From: Bacillus sp. E(2018)
Lineage (GTDB): Bacteria > Bacillota > Bacilli > Bacillales > Fictibacillaceae
Assembly: GCF_005503015.1 (NCBI RefSeq)
Contig: NZ_SCOL01000005.1
Coordinates: 62,001-126,000 of the forward strand
Direction: 5' to 3'
DNA: 64,000 nt
Made by a program: the position numbers and the translations under genes
In this document: in pieces, positions 18,301 to 26,341 of the stretch
How the letters are laid out: each line of letters starts with the position of its first letter
How positions within the stretch are numbered: position 1 is the first letter of the stretch
The notes under the pieces: generated by a model
What the model was told of the DNA's origin: nothing
Database searches by the model: none
Seen by the model: only the letters and a program-made list of their open reading frames with translations

Positions 18301-18365
18301 TCATCCGCGTGAAGACAAGAATATTTAAGAAAAGGGTTAAAGAGAGTACTGAAAAAGCAGCTTAA
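15318..18365 (+). CDS. RND-family efflux transporter (AcrB/SwrC-like)
   Basis: A 1015-residue RND permease. It begins with a cytoplasmic end and membrane segment 1 (about residues 12-30), then a porter loop with IYPGASPNEVTENVTKPIE. After this come a block of membrane helices with MTLGAMTVAIGRVVDDSIVV (the conserved TM4 Asp pair region), a second extracytoplasmic loop, and the C-terminal helices with RLRPILMTALATIGALAPL. Twelve helices are expected. In Gram-positive bacteria a stand-alone RND pump of this size is like SwrC (YerP), which exports surfactin. It directly follows the KAS II gene by 3 bases, so it most likely exports the lipid-like product of this operon and protects the cell. Confidence 0.9.
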   Translation: MQKFINFSINNKLAIWIVTLFIIVFGTFSGYSMKLETLPNINEPIVDVTTIYPGASPNEVTENVTKPIETKVEGLEGVKSVTSTSFENASSVQIQYDLKKNMEEAEREVKEIVSTIELPAATEQPKVARLSFNDLPILVLSLADDKRSIEELSKIAEDDIKRDFESIEGVSEAKVIGNKQKEIQLSFSPEKLSQFKLQEENVVEYVKALSKDTPLGLQVVEQKEQAFVVNGAVASIDDLKSLEVPTIENAEGFVTLGQLAEVKEVTKEQSVARINGKEAIGIQIYKSAAGNTVKVVDGIKEKMASNTDKFDSIEFTSVLNEGDPIKDSVHVMFEKALMGAAFAILIILLFLRNIKTTLIAVVSIPLSLIISIIFLNQLDITLNLMTLGAMTVAIGRVVDDSIVVIENIFRRMALKSEVLEGKQLIKAATYEMFSPIVSSTIVTIAVFFPLGLIDGPVGELFLPFGLTIVFALLASLVVSVTIVPMMAHLLLRKKNIKAHEPETKPSFYHKTLNWSLNHKIISFIAINVLLIGSLFLLPLIGVSFMPDSQNKMIIASYNPVPGSTNEEIKKEVQKAEAILLDREHIKHVQSSFGEGNPLNPSDVKQVLFIMNYKDGLADVTKEQDRLAPLLKEANTGEWSIQSSGGNNSLSLYVYGDDVESVNQAIDKVSNTLDDQKDLKGLDSTSSDTLSQLGFSMDLEKMAKFGVQPLQIYQTLGAKDSLDTLTSVDVEGNAVPVRLVQEADDLTKNTILDKKITTLTNEEVALSEFLSVKEENAPASITKRNGRVYGVVSATITNKDVKATTEAVKNEVDKINFENGITVEYGGVSAQIDDSFTQLGIAMGSAIMIVYFVLVVTFGGGLAPLAILFSLPYAIIGSLLGLFVIKEPISISVMIGALMLIGIVVTNAIVLVDRIIQKEKEGTPLRQAILEAGMTRLRPILMTALATIGALAPLVISGQSDGSGLISRGLGVTVIGGLISSTLLTLIVVPIVYESLIRVKTRIFKKRVKESTEKAA

Positions 18366-18388
18366 ACAGGTAAGGATAATAAATTTAG

Positions 18389-18426
18389 AGCTAGCTAATT
18401 CGTCTATGAATTAGCTAGCTTTTTTT
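18389..18426 (+). terminator. rho-independent terminator at the end of the polyketide-like operon
   Basis: Perfect 13-bp stem AGCTAGCTAATTC / GAATTAGCTAGCT with a 6-base loop and a run of T. It closes the operon after the RND gene. Confidence 0.92.
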
Positions 18427-18541
18427 GATCGTAGGTAAAAAGTAATCAAGTTGAGTACTCCTTAATTAGTTCTTACTTAACAGTTTATGGAAACCGCGTA
18501 AGAGGTAAAGAAAGTTATACATATAAAAGTGGGTGAGACAT

Positions 18542-19228
18542 ATGAACAGAGCAAACTGGAGAATATGGGATGTTGTTTTCATATTGAGCATACATCTTAT
18601 CGCAAAATTTATCGTTGTAGATTTCTGGTTAGAACCTCTTTTGACTGGTTTCGGTTTTGATGGGGTGATCACAGGCACGATAACAGGTTTATTTTTAGCA
18701 TGTGTAGCACTGACTTCTGTCTTTTTGTTCGGCATCAAAAAAAACAATCTATCGTTTAGAGATCTTGGTTTTCGTCCAGAGATCAAGATCAGGAAACATC
18801 TTCGGCTAATCTCGATATACACGCTTCTCGCGCTGGTTACGGCAGGATTGCTTCTGTATATCATGTATGAAGTTATAGGTGTTGGACCAAACGAGCGGTC
18901 GAACGCAGTCGCCGATCCGAACGTATTTAAGTTAACACTCGCTCTTCTTTCTGCTGCCGTGATCTCTCCGTTCTATGAAGAGATCGTCTACCGTGGTTTC
19001 ATTTATGAGAACTTTCGTAAACACTTCAATTTATGGCCGGCCATACTCTTAAACGCCATCATCTTCTCTCTGGTTCACTTACCCTCACTCGACATCCTGC
19101 CTGTTAACATCGTGAACGGAATCTTGTTCGCTCTTGCCTATGAAAAGACAAGATCGATCTATGTTCCGATGATCATTCATGGTCTGTTTAACGGAATTTT
19201 GTTCTTAGGTGTCCTCATCGGAGGCTAG
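18542..19228 (+). CDS. CPBP-family intramembrane metalloprotease (CAAX/Abi)
   Basis: A 228-residue membrane protein with several hydrophobic helices and the three CPBP motifs: EEIVYRGF (catalytic Glu pair and Arg), FSLVHL and HGLFNG (His). ATG 18542 is used, behind GGGTGAG; a GTG at 18533 is possible. In Bacillota such proteases often sit beside bacteriocin or peptide clusters as immunity or maturation factors, but also occur singly. Here it is a single gene between the polyketide-like operon and an abortive-infection gene, sharing a bidirectional terminator with the latter. Substrate unknown. Confidence 0.82.
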   Translation: MNRANWRIWDVVFILSIHLIAKFIVVDFWLEPLLTGFGFDGVITGTITGLFLACVALTSVFLFGIKKNNLSFRDLGFRPEIKIRKHLRLISIYTLLALVTAGLLLYIMYEVIGVGPNERSNAVADPNVFKLTLALLSAAVISPFYEEIVYRGFIYENFRKHFNLWPAILLNAIIFSLVHLPSLDILPVNIVNGILFALAYEKTRSIYVPMIIHGLFNGILFLGVLIGG

Positions 19229-19288
19229 AAGTTTACAAATTTACTTTATGAAATTTTATAATCAAACTTTAAGGGAAAAAAGTAATTA

Positions 19289-19327
19289 CAAAAATAATAG
19301 GACCTATTTAAGGTCCTATTATTTTTG
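19289..19327. terminator. bidirectional terminator between CPBP and Abi genes
   Basis: Arms AAAATAATAGGACC and GGTCCTATTATTTT around a 7-base loop, with A and T runs on the two sides. It serves both converging genes; its right arm overlaps the last codons of the Abi gene. Confidence 0.85.
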
Positions 19328-20224
19328 TGTATTTATCTTTTCTAATTGTTCCTTCCAATTAGATTTAAAACCAATATATTGAAATTCTATCTCGCTTTCA
19401 TATTGAGTAACTAGTGCCTCGAGTTCTGTAATCATCCTTAAACCTTCTGTTTTTGAAAGCAATCTTGTAATTATATATACAGCAGCAAAAATATATTTAT
19501 TTTGAAACTGTCTTTGTTCTTCCTTAAATAGCTTAGGTTCAAAGGTAAGCCTTTTATTATATAGTCGACCATAATGCGCACAAACATTGCGAACATTCGA
19601 TAGTGTTTGAAGCCAACTTTCTAAGTAGTAGTAAGGTACTTTATAATATTTTTTGGCTATCTGTTTCTTTACATCCTCGGTTAAATTGCGGTAGAACTTT
19701 GACAAATACCCAAATGAAGTAACCTCCATCGCTGCCCAAATGGGGAATTCACCATTGTATTTTATAAAGTGATGTTCTATGAACAATTCTCCTTTACGAC
19801 TTTTGTCGATCAATCTATTCAATTCTTCAAGTGATTCTTTATGGAACTTTTCATTGGTGAAATTCTCTTTATCTTTATATCCTAGAGGACCCGATTTATG
19901 GGAGAATTCATAAGAGATATGAGAACGGAAGGCGATTTCAATGGTTTCTAGAGCACCGAGTAGTAATAATCGTAGTTTACGGTCAAATTCATATAGGGAT
20001 ATCAACTTATTAAATGTCACCCCATCTTTAAAGTCATCGTCAGAGGGATGTTTTTTTAAAGTGAGTGCATAGGCTGTTAACCGGTAATAATTAATTCTTT
20101 TTAAGGTTTCTTGAGCTACGTCAGTATTCTCAATAATGAGATTCCTGCTAATAAAGAGGCTTATTTGTTCCTTATATGTAGTTGGTAACTTTATTTTTTG
20201 ATTGTTATCATCTTCAGGAATCAA
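19319..20224 (-). CDS. Abi_2 (AbiD/AbiF-like) abortive-infection HEPN protein
   Basis: A 301-residue protein with the Abi_2 family pattern: LPTTYKEQISLFISRNL near the N-terminus, RINYYRLTAYAL, LYEFDRKLRLLLLGALETIE (the most conserved block), and the HEPN R-x4-H motif RNVCAH followed by YGRLYN. HEPN proteins of this type are thought to cut RNA when phage infection is sensed, stopping phage growth. The start is TTG at 20224 with AAGGAGA 7 bases upstream. No antitoxin partner gene is adjacent, which is usual for this family. Confidence 0.85.
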   Translation of the reverse strand: MIPEDDNNQKIKLPTTYKEQISLFISRNLIIENTDVAQETLKRINYYRLTAYALTLKKHPSDDDFKDGVTFNKLISLYEFDRKLRLLLLGALETIEIAFRSHISYEFSHKSGPLGYKDKENFTNEKFHKESLEELNRLIDKSRKGELFIEHHFIKYNGEFPIWAAMEVTSFGYLSKFYRNLTEDVKKQIAKKYYKVPYYYLESWLQTLSNVRNVCAHYGRLYNKRLTFEPKLFKEEQRQFQNKYIFAAVYIITRLLSKTEGLRMITELEALVTQYESEIEFQYIGFKSNWKEQLEKINTQK

Positions 20225-20241
20225 GAGAATTTCTCCTTAGA

Positions 20242-20290
20242 TAAAAAAAATGACCCACATTGGTCCGCATTGTTAAGAGGCGTTGTGGGT
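20242..20290 (-). terminator. probable terminator of the PadR/ABC operon
   Basis: Read on the minus strand, arms ACCCACA and TGTGGGT enclose a GC-containing loop and are followed by a run of eight T. It lies between the 20359 membrane gene and the Abi gene, so it would end the four-gene operon. Confidence 0.6.
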
Positions 20291-20358
20291 TCTGTTACAT
20301 ATAAAATATCATTTTCTGTATAGCGTGTCAATATATTTAATTAGAAGCTATTCTCGAT

Positions 20359-21018
20359 TCAGTTATTTGTGTAAACCGACTTTTTCTCGTTTTTCGGAAA
20401 GAAAGTGTAGGATAGGGAAGTGACGCCGTCGATAATCAAGACGAGGGTCCAGATTCGACTCAGGTTGTTCATCGATTCATTGTTGAACGGGTAGAGAGCA
20501 TCTTTGTTGCTGAACCACTGAGACAACAACTGTTCGATGTTCTCAGATTGTGTGAGCTGATCGGAAAGACCGTATACTAAGAACATACCAATATGGGCCA
20601 GGATGAAAATCGAGAGATGAATGGCAAAATGTTTTCTCTCTTGTCGTGCTAGGTCTTTGCCATAGAGCTTCTCTGGTCCTTTTAAATCAGGAATCGGCTC
20701 ACCTTTCCACTTCGCTACCTTTTTCTGAATAAAGATGTCAAGCTTCCTAAAATCAGACTTACCATATGTCAGTGCATAGACGATAATGATCAGGATGACG
20801 ATTTGGTAACTCGTAAAGTTTCCGGTCTTCAGATAATCCATGAATCCCATCGTCGCGATCCAAAGGTCGTTGATGATAAAAAGGAAAAAGAAGACGATGC
20901 TTAATTTCTTTAGGTTGAACCAATAGCGAACGACAAGGAACGTTAATGAGAAAACCCAAAAGAAAACTTCAGCGGTGATCAAGAACTGCCATTTATTTTC
21001 TAAGATAAAGTCCATCAT
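20359..21018 (-). CDS. predicted integral membrane protein of the PadR/ABC operon
   Basis: A 219-residue protein with about five hydrophobic helices (for example FLITAEVFFWVFSLTFLVV, VILIIIVYALTY and FAIHLSIFILAHIGMFLV) and a polar middle (about residues 90-130, GEPIPDLKGPEKLYGKDL). I do not recognise the family. AAAGGAGAGG lies 8 bases before the ATG and the gene starts 16 bases after the PadR stop, so it is the last gene of the operon ATPase, permease, PadR, membrane protein. It might modify or assist the ABC system, but there is no direct sign of function. Confidence 0.6.
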   Translation of the reverse strand: MMDFILENKWQFLITAEVFFWVFSLTFLVVRYWFNLKKLSIVFFFLFIINDLWIATMGFMDYLKTGNFTSYQIVILIIIVYALTYGKSDFRKLDIFIQKKVAKWKGEPIPDLKGPEKLYGKDLARQERKHFAIHLSIFILAHIGMFLVYGLSDQLTQSENIEQLLSQWFSNKDALYPFNNESMNNLSRIWTLVLIIDGVTSLSYTFFPKNEKKSVYTNN

Positions 21019-21034
21019 AATGTTTACCTCTCCT

Positions 21035-21532
21035 TTAATCGGGGATAATTTCTAACCATTTCATATCCGCTTCAAGGTGCAGGATCTTCCCATCTATCAG
21101 ATACAGTATGGTCTCATTCTCTTTTGTAAAAGGGATGTTCTTCCGTAATAGCTGCAGTTCTAAGATGTTTTTAATGATCGTCTCTTTTTGCTGTTTGACC
21201 ATCTTCTCTAGGTTGAACGAACCCAGTTGTTTCACACATAACAGTTTAAAATAAAAATCGTCTTTTAAAAGTGGCTTCTCCACAGGTTCCAGCAGCCACT
21301 TTTGTATTTCCTCCTCACCCTTAGCGGTAATACGATAGATACGAAGGTCTGTCTCTTCTTCAGAAGATGCATCTACAAGCCCATCTCTGACCAGCCGGTC
21401 GATGGTTGTATAGATCTGACCGGCGTTGATCTCCCATTGTCTATAGACCATAGATTCAAAGGACACTTTTAGATCGTATCGATGCCTAGGTGATTGTGAT
21501 AAGAGAATTAAGATGGCATGCTTTACTGACAT
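21035..21532 (-). CDS. PadR-family transcription regulator
   Basis: A 165-residue PadR: N-terminal winged helix (VKHAILILLSQSPRHRYDLK, then WEINAGQIYTTIDRLVRDGLV and IYRITAKGEEEIQKWL), then a C-terminal helical dimerisation part (LEKMVKQQKETIIKNIL). PadR proteins are usually repressors that bind AT-rich palindromes and are released by small molecules. The gene lies 22 bases after the ABC permease it probably controls. Three palindromes upstream of the operon (24732-24794) are its likely operators, which gives autoregulation. Confidence 0.88.
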   Translation of the reverse strand: MSVKHAILILLSQSPRHRYDLKVSFESMVYRQWEINAGQIYTTIDRLVRDGLVDASSEEETDLRIYRITAKGEEEIQKWLLEPVEKPLLKDDFYFKLLCVKQLGSFNLEKMVKQQKETIIKNILELQLLRKNIPFTKENETILYLIDGKILHLEADMKWLEIIPD

Positions 21533-21554
21533 AAAAACTCCTCATTCCTTGTTT

Positions 21555-24020
21555 TTACTCATGTTTTAACGCTTGTTGAAGATCGTATTTTACAGCCTTC
21601 CGAGCAGGTAAGTACGCTGCTAGAAGACTCACGATCACTCCCATCATTATACTTACGAGTAACGTACTGAACGGCAGTGTAAATTCGATCATCTCATCTT
21701 TTGTCGTTAACGTGTTCAGATAAATGGTTAAAACACCCATGATGATACCGAATACGATTCCGTTTATCCCGATTAAAAGTCCTTCTGTCAGGATCGTCTT
21801 ATAAATCTGTGAAGAGGTAAAAGCTACCGCTCGCATGACTCCGAGTTCTCGCATCCTCTCCATCACGTTCATGAGTAACGTATTGACGATACCGATACCT
21901 GAAACCAAGATCGTGATGAACAGAAGCCCGTTAAATAGAGTCCTCACACCTGGAAGGGCACGTTCTTGTTTAATTACTTCTTCTCGCATCGTCTGTATCT
22001 CCAGAATGTTAAAAGGGGATGTTGCTAAAAGATCGTTCTTAATTCTGTTCTCTGCACCTTCTTCTGAGACGGTTAATAAAACATGATAAGGCTGGCTACC
22101 AGGAACGATCATATCGTAACGATCGTTCTCTAAAAACGCAGCATACCCTCCGTGATGATTCGTGTTCACTTTACCGATTACTTTCAATGACTGAACGTCG
22201 TTGTTCACACGAACCTTGATATCTTCTCCCACTTTACCGCCCCATTCATCAAAAGCAAATGAACCGAGTAGGACGCCTTTTCCGTTTTCAAAGGCAACTG
22301 TCGTCTTTTCTTCTTTTGTATCAAAATAGAACAGAGGGTGTTTCTCGTTCCATTCAGGATCTACACTCACCATTTTGATCTGTCTAGTTGTTTCATCCGT
22401 ATCCCATGTAACATCTGTTTCTTGGTACGAATAAACATCATCGACCCCACTAACATTCTTCAGTTCTTTAACATCTTGTTCTGTGATCTCTTGTTCGGTC
22501 GTGACCTGGATATCTCCACCGAACGAACGGGCGATATCTTTTTTCGTGTTGTTTTCAAGTGATGTAAAGATCGATGAGACGAACAAGCCCAGACAGATGG
22601 CAAACGCTAAGATCAACGCCATGTTCGCAGATCGGTTCAATGTAAGAAGCAAGTTATTGCATGCCATCTTTCCTTCAAATCCGATAAACGACATTTTCTT
22701 GATAGACGAAATCGTGTATTTCATCAGTGTAGGAAAGAGTAGGGCAAATCCAAAGAATAAGAAAAAGATGGATAGCGCGTGCTCGATCAATCCGAAACCT
22801 AACATGATGACGCCTAACACAACGCGTAGTTTATTCGTCTTTGGTTTTGATTCTGGTATGTTTTTTAGCGTCTTTATGATATCAAGGCGACTCGCATGAG
22901 TCACCGGTAATAAGGATGCTACAAGCGGAATCAACAGACCTAGTGCGATGGAAAGTAATAACGCCCATTGATATTTCATGGAAAAATCGAAATCAGTTTG
23001 AAACGAACTAAACAATCCAGTCTGAAGCAACGATCCCAATCCAAAACCGATCGGGAGAGCGATCAAGATACCTATGACAGAGAGTGTTAATACCTCTGTT
23101 AAGAAGATTTTCTTGATCTGTGAAGGTGTGTATCCGATCGTCTTCATGACTGCGATCTCATTTTTTCTTTCTACGATCGTGACAAACAGGGTGTTATATA
23201 AGATGAATGCAGATATGAACATCGCGAGTCCGCCGATCACATACAGCATCAAATAGAGTTCTTCTAACTGATTGGATTGTTTTTCATCTAGAACGACTTC
23301 TTGCAGATACACATTATCATCTGCGATTTTTCGTTCTAGGTCCGATACGATTTGGTCGGTAGATTTCTTATCGAACTTCATACGAACTTCTTGTACTTGA
23401 TTTTCTAAAGAGTACCATTCCTGCAGGGTATCGAGTGGTACTAATGCCCGCCAACTTTTGTTCTTCGCATCTTCCCAGCTTGTTGGTCCTTCTAGAAGAG
23501 GAGTATCCCCAACGATCGCCGTTACAGTTGTTTGTTTTTTTCCTTCTGGAAGGTTGACGTCGATCGAGTCACCGACCGACAAGTTCCAAGTGGCAGCTGT
23601 AGACTTCGGAAGAATCAATCCTTCTTTGTTCAGTTCTCCTTTAACGTTTGTTAATGACAACAATTCGCTGTTAAAAGAAGAGAGCCCAGTCAGCCGGATC
23701 CTTCTTTGATCTTGATCCAGTCCCCCTTGACCCGTATCCACGTACGCTTGTTTATGGATGAGACCGAGTGAACTTTTCACACCGTCCACATCTTCTGTTT
23801 TAGCTAATACGTCTTCAGCAAAGAGGTTCTCACGGCTTAAGATAGAATAATCAGCGTTTCCCGTATACAGTTCTAACCGTTTCGTAGTTACATCCTGTGC
23901 GGTCTCTACGGTACTGATTACTGCGAACATGGATGAGACACCGAGTATGATAGCAAGCAGAGTGAGAAGTGTACGTACTTTCTTACGAGTTAAGTTTCGC
24001 CAAGATGTTTGCCATAACAT
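21555..24020 (-). CDS. ABC transporter permease, FtsX/MacB type
   Basis: An 821-residue permease with duplicated FtsX-like units: an N-terminal helix (VRTLLTLLAIILGVSSMFAVIS), a large extracytoplasmic domain (~residues 45-240), three helices with ERKNEIAVMKTIGYTPSQIK, a central hydrophobic stretch, then a second extracytoplasmic domain and a final ERMRELGVMRAVAFTSSQI unit. This topology is typical of Bacillota exporters of the antimicrobial-peptide/lipid class. It overlaps the ATPase gene by 38 bases. Together they probably detoxify or export a hydrophobic compound sensed by the PadR protein. Confidence 0.88.
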   Translation of the reverse strand: MLWQTSWRNLTRKKVRTLLTLLAIILGVSSMFAVISTVETAQDVTTKRLELYTGNADYSILSRENLFAEDVLAKTEDVDGVKSSLGLIHKQAYVDTGQGGLDQDQRRIRLTGLSSFNSELLSLTNVKGELNKEGLILPKSTAATWNLSVGDSIDVNLPEGKKQTTVTAIVGDTPLLEGPTSWEDAKNKSWRALVPLDTLQEWYSLENQVQEVRMKFDKKSTDQIVSDLERKIADDNVYLQEVVLDEKQSNQLEELYLMLYVIGGLAMFISAFILYNTLFVTIVERKNEIAVMKTIGYTPSQIKKIFLTEVLTLSVIGILIALPIGFGLGSLLQTGLFSSFQTDFDFSMKYQWALLLSIALGLLIPLVASLLPVTHASRLDIIKTLKNIPESKPKTNKLRVVLGVIMLGFGLIEHALSIFFLFFGFALLFPTLMKYTISSIKKMSFIGFEGKMACNNLLLTLNRSANMALILAFAICLGLFVSSIFTSLENNTKKDIARSFGGDIQVTTEQEITEQDVKELKNVSGVDDVYSYQETDVTWDTDETTRQIKMVSVDPEWNEKHPLFYFDTKEEKTTVAFENGKGVLLGSFAFDEWGGKVGEDIKVRVNNDVQSLKVIGKVNTNHHGGYAAFLENDRYDMIVPGSQPYHVLLTVSEEGAENRIKNDLLATSPFNILEIQTMREEVIKQERALPGVRTLFNGLLFITILVSGIGIVNTLLMNVMERMRELGVMRAVAFTSSQIYKTILTEGLLIGINGIVFGIIMGVLTIYLNTLTTKDEMIEFTLPFSTLLVSIMMGVIVSLLAAYLPARKAVKYDLQQALKHE

Positions 24021-24714
24021 CAGTGTTTGCTCCTTCCCCTTGACGGATGTCTGATTCGATCAGGCCGTCTTTGATGAGAATGATACGATCTGCATAACTT
24101 GCTGCGTAAACATCGTGGGTGACCATGATGATCGTAAGTTTCTTTTCTTGGTGAAGTGTCGTGAGCAAGCGAAGGACTTCAGTTCCTGATTTTCGGTCTA
24201 AGTTACCGGTGGGTTCATCCGCTAAGATCAAAGGAGGATCCATGCTTAACGCTCTTGCGATCGCTACTCGTTGTTGTTGACCTCCACTTAGTTGGGAAGG
24301 ATAGTTCTTCTCTTTCCCCGTAAGACTGACCGAGGTTAAAAGGTTGGAAACCGTTTGATGGATATCTGCTTTTTTCTTACTAGCAGCATGCATCGGAAAA
24401 CCAACGTTCTCTTCAACGGTAAGGTTTGGAAGCAATTGATAGTTCTGAAAGATAAAACCGATCTGTTCCCTTCGAAACAGTGTGCGCTGTTTTTCACTCA
24501 TGGAATGGATGGACGCATCGTTAATCGTTATCGATCCGTTGTCAGGCTGGTCAAGGCCACCTAGAAGATTTAAAAGGGTACTCTTACCAGAACCTGAAGG
24601 ACCCATGACTGCTATGAACTCTCCTTCTTCTGCTTTAAAGTCTACTCCCTTTAAAACATTGTAGGACTTGGTGCCGATCGTGTAGTTCTTCTCAAGATTC
24701 TGCACATGTATCAT
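23983..24714 (-). CDS. ABC transporter ATP-binding protein, MacB/LolD type
   Basis: A 243-residue ATPase with Walker A GPSGSGKST, Q-loop QNYQLLPNLTVEEN, signature LSGGQQQRVAIARAL, Walker B PLILADEPTGNLD and switch His in MVTHD. The length and the ADEPTGNLD sequence fit the MacB/FtsE/LolD class that pairs with FtsX-type permeases such as the one encoded next. AGGAGGT precedes the ATG. It is the first gene of the operon, directly under the three putative PadR operators. Confidence 0.93.
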   Translation of the reverse strand: MIHVQNLEKNYTIGTKSYNVLKGVDFKAEEGEFIAVMGPSGSGKSTLLNLLGGLDQPDNGSITINDASIHSMSEKQRTLFRREQIGFIFQNYQLLPNLTVEENVGFPMHAASKKKADIHQTVSNLLTSVSLTGKEKNYPSQLSGGQQQRVAIARALSMDPPLILADEPTGNLDRKSGTEVLRLLTTLHQEKKLTIIMVTHDVYAASYADRIILIKDGLIESDIRQGEGANTDVMANILAKLNS

Positions 24715-24731
24715 GGTCTACCTCCTGTAGT

Positions 24732-24794
24732 TATATACTGAGTATATAATAATATATATACTCAGTATATACAATTATATTTACTGAGTATATA
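24732..24794. promoter_or_regulatory. three 17-bp palindromes at exact 23-bp spacing, likely PadR operators
   Basis: Copies at 24732-24748, 24755-24771 and 24778-24794 read TATATACTGAGTATATA, TATATACTCAGTATATA and TATTTACTGAGTATATA. Starts are 23 bases apart both times, so the dyads face the same side of the helix approximately every two turns. They lie between the ABC ATPase start and the end of the PPTase gene. A PadR gene in the operon is the obvious binder. The AT-rich arms also contain the only promoter-like sequence for the operon, so binding would block transcription. Confidence 0.75.
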
Positions 24795-24808
24795 CAAAAT
24801 GAGGCAAA

Positions 24809-25516
24809 TTAACCATTAATGAGAGTTTGTGGAAAAGGGCTATTGAGCAGATGTGAGGAGAAATCTAACTGCTTTATATCAACGGGGTTTGATGTACAAA
24901 TTGATACGATGTTACTTCCTCTCATAAAAGAATTGAGGTAATATTGATTAACTTCCGCGTTTTGAAGCTGAACAGAGGAAGTGACATAACCTGTAATAGC
25001 ATGAGGAGAGGAACTGAAGCCTGTGCCTTTAGCTTTTAAGATCGCTTCTTTTTGCGTCCAAACATGGTATAGAGCACGTTCAGGATCTGAAGAGAACTTG
25101 AGTGCTTTCATTTCGTTGTCGTTTAAAAAAAGAGAACTAGCTTCTTTCAAACTCTGACCCGTCGTACATTCAATATCTACACCGATACTTCCTTTGGTTA
25201 TACCTATCACAGCTGAGTGTTTACAGTGGCTGATATTGAAACTAATGTGAAGAGGATTGTCTGTTAAATAAGGCTTACCATATTGGTTATAAGAAAGAGA
25301 GATTGATGAAGGAAGTTCTTCTATATATAACGCTAACAAATGTCTCAACACGTAACGACATTTAAGATAGGTGTCTTTTTGTTCAGAAACTTTGAAGGTG
25401 TTCAGCCGAGCAGTCTCGTCATCTGAGAGGATAGAGATATCCATATCTAAAGGCTGTTGTAAATCTACAAACCATAAATGAACTTCTGTTGCTGATGCAG
25501 TAAGTTGTTCGACCAT
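24809..25516 (-). CDS. Sfp-type 4'-phosphopantetheinyl transferase
   Basis: A 235-residue Sfp-class enzyme. Key motifs are IGVDIEC (Mg-binding Asp and Glu) and WTQKEAILKAKGTGF (W-x-x-KEA-x-x-K). The start is ATG 25516 with GAGGAGG 7 bases before it; an upstream ATG at 25543 has no site. It transfers phosphopantetheine from CoA to the Ser of carrier proteins. The window encodes two carrier proteins (12144 and 47828), both plausible substrates. It lies alone, in the opposite direction to the polyketide-like operon, 6.4 kb beyond its end. Confidence 0.88.
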   Translation of the reverse strand: MVEQLTASATEVHLWFVDLQQPLDMDISILSDDETARLNTFKVSEQKDTYLKCRYVLRHLLALYIEELPSSISLSYNQYGKPYLTDNPLHISFNISHCKHSAVIGITKGSIGVDIECTTGQSLKEASSLFLNDNEMKALKFSSDPERALYHVWTQKEAILKAKGTGFSSSPHAITGYVTSSVQLQNAEVNQYYLNSFMRGSNIVSICTSNPVDIKQLDFSSHLLNSPFPQTLING

Positions 25517-25599
25517 ATCTAGACCTCCTCTTTCATTAACCATACAAGATTCACTCCACGCTTTCTATACGGTTCAATAAAGATTGCGGTAAATACGAG

Positions 25600-25653
25600 T
25601 AAAGAAAATAAAAAAGAAAAAACACCTGTTTATGAACTTTAAACAAGTGTTTA
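25600..25653 (-). terminator. terminator after the zinc-ribbon remnant gene
   Basis: On the minus strand, arms AAACACTTGTTTA and TAAACAGGTGTT around a short loop are followed by a long T-rich stretch. Confidence 0.65.
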
Positions 25654-25679
25654 AGATAGTACATTTTGTTATTTGTTTA

Positions 25680-25961
25680 CTATGATTCATTGATCATCTT
25701 GGTAGGATAGATCAATGAAGAATATCTCCATAAAGAATATAAGTTACAGTTTTGACATCTACTGATGGAGATAACGTGGTTCTGGTCCGAATAATCAGGA
25801 TCTGATAGTGTGGAAACGCGCTTTGAATCGAGTGCTTTACTTGTGTAATCTTGTTCATTGTGGTGGATCTCATCCCACGCGTGTTCAGACAGTTCTCCGC
25901 AGTGAGGACAATTAAACGTCTTCGCTGAAAAAGTAGGTGGGGAATATGTATCTAACGTCAT
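25680..25961 (-). CDS. short zinc-ribbon protein, probable truncated DUF4145-type gene
   Basis: A 93-residue product with two Cys pairs: FNCPHCGELSEHAW near residue 18 and SRCQNCNLYSLWR near residue 70, ending in LIYPTKMINES. This looks like the zinc-binding head of longer DUF4145-type proteins, which continue after the 'W...YP' segment with a ~100-residue helical domain that is absent here. I therefore think it is a truncated remnant or a stand-alone head. It has a good site (AAGGAAG) before the ATG. Function unknown; the full-length family is often seen next to restriction or defence genes. Confidence 0.45.
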   Translation of the reverse strand: MTLDTYSPPTFSAKTFNCPHCGELSEHAWDEIHHNEQDYTSKALDSKRVSTLSDPDYSDQNHVISISRCQNCNLYSLWRYSSLIYPTKMINES

Positions 25962-26341
25962 CTATTCTCTTCCTTCCTATTGACTATTACAAATAAGCCT
26001 TTTCTTTGTTAACCTTAACAATAGGATAGCTTGTTTGTAAAAAAATTCAAGCGTTTTCCCAAGGTTATTCCATAACGAAGGCATAGGAGATAATGATAAA
26101 GTTATCAAACATAAAAAAGTTTCATAAAACATTTAAAGGAATTTGTGGTTTATTCCTACGAACAACTACTCAATGGGTAAATCCTTAGAAAGACAATTTA
26201 TAGTACAAGGCCTGTTAAATAGCAATAATCCTTCACAAGTGTACAATTCTGCTTTCCTCTAGATTACATACTTCTCTAATCATCAAAAGATACAAATTAA
26301 AAGGTATAATCACGCTATTGATTATCGGATGTGGAACATTT
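25962..26341. other. 380-base intergenic stretch, no clear gene
   Basis: AT-rich with many stops in all frames. The only thing of note is a 31-codon ORF at 26093-26188 with AGGAG just 3 bases before its ATG, too close and too short to accept. No palindromes or repeats stand out. Confidence 0.5.

Noticed and set aside
18542..19228. CPBP protease as immunity gene of the polyketide-like operon
   Set aside because: It lies after a strong terminator and the operon already has an RND exporter; no link can be shown.
26093..26188. 31-codon ORF with AGGAG before it
   Set aside because: Spacing of 3 bases to the ATG is too short and the product has no features.
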